In this document: piece by piece, positions 13,241-13,371 of the stretch | Layout: the number at the start of each line of letters is the position of its first letter | Position numbering within the stretch: the stretch's first letter is position 1 | From: Desulfovibrionaceae bacterium UBA3823 | GTDB lineage: Bacteria; Desulfobacterota; Desulfovibrionia; Desulfovibrionales; Desulfovibrionaceae | Assembly: GCA_002369295.1 (NCBI GenBank) | Contig: DFDR01000123.1 | Coordinates: 5,916 to 19,286 of the forward strand | DNA length: 13,371 nt | Direction: 5' to 3' | The notes under the pieces: model-generated | The model's database searches: none | Told to the model about the DNA's origin: nothing | Seen by the model: the letters and a program-made list of their open reading frames with translations, nothing else | Program-made: the position numbers and the translations under genes

Positions 13241-13371
13241 ATGGCTAAATATACTGAAGCTAAGTGTCGCATCTGCCGTCGCGAGGGCACCAAGCTCTTT
13301 CTGAAAGGCGACCGCTGCTTCTCCGGCAAGTGCGCAGTGGACCGCCGTCCCTTTGCCCCCGGCCAGCACGG
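13241..13371 (+). CDS. rpsD: 30S ribosomal protein S4, zinc form (5' end only)
   Basis: The first 43 codons are present before the window ends. [20 protein letters not shown] is followed by Cys26 and Cys31, so Cys9, Cys12, Cys26 and Cys31 give the zinc-binding C-plus pattern at the N-terminus of S4, absent from E. coli S4. [10 protein letters not shown] completes the typical block. S4 starts 16S rRNA 5'-domain assembly and, in E. coli, represses the alpha operon by binding its leader. The ATG is 21 bp after rpsK with AAGAGG (13228-13233) upstream. rpoA and rplQ are expected beyond the edge. Confidence 0.97.
   Translation, partial: MAKYTEAKCRICRREGTKLFLKGDRCFSGKCAVDRRPFAPGQH

Overview
The window is one long, almost gap-free ribosomal-protein gene cluster: the fused S10, spc and alpha operons of a GC-rich Gram-negative bacterium. 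All genes lie on the + strand. The order is [ftsY end]-rpsJ-rplC-rplD-rplW-rplB-rpsS-rplV-rpsC-rplP-rpmC-rpsQ-rplN-rplX-rplE-rpsN-rpsH-rplF-rplR-rpsE-rpmD-rplO-secY-map-rpmJ-rpsM-rpsK-[rpsD start]. The protein sequences, the secY-map-rpmJ order without adk or infA, the short zinc-type S14 and the high GC fit a sulfate reducer of the Desulfovibrionaceae type. That taxonomic call is inference; no rRNA or species marker is present.

Layout. Positions 1-129 are the 3' end of ftsY. Positions 130-737 carry no convincing protein gene but are rich in RNA signals: a good sigma70-like promoter (215-243), a run of stable hairpins (251-508), an intrinsic terminator (547-568), and then two further terminator-like hairpins just before rpsJ, the last overlapping a competing hairpin. 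This looks like a roughly 320-nt structured RNA, or a very long S10-operon leader, followed by an attenuator. S10 and early spc genes follow (738-7121) with gaps of 0-13 nt and one 23-bp overlap (rpsC/rplP). A 135-bp structured gap splits spc between rpsN and rpsH. The second half of spc (7257-12019) ends with secY, preceded by a 19-bp inverted repeat, and map. A 248-bp gap then holds a promoter with a perfect -35 box and a folded leader for the alpha genes (rpmJ, rpsM, rpsK, rpsD), which have a small terminator-like hairpin between rpsM and rpsK.

How the genes work together. Nearly all products are parts of the 30S and 50S subunits. SecY and FtsY serve co-translational membrane targeting, and Map trims the N-terminal methionine of nascent chains at the tunnel exit, so the window is a protein-synthesis and export module. 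The genes are conventional. The novelty lies between them: the ftsY-rpsJ interval is the best candidate for something undescribed, and the spc, secY and alpha gaps carry RNA structures whose positions differ from the classic E. coli feedback sites.
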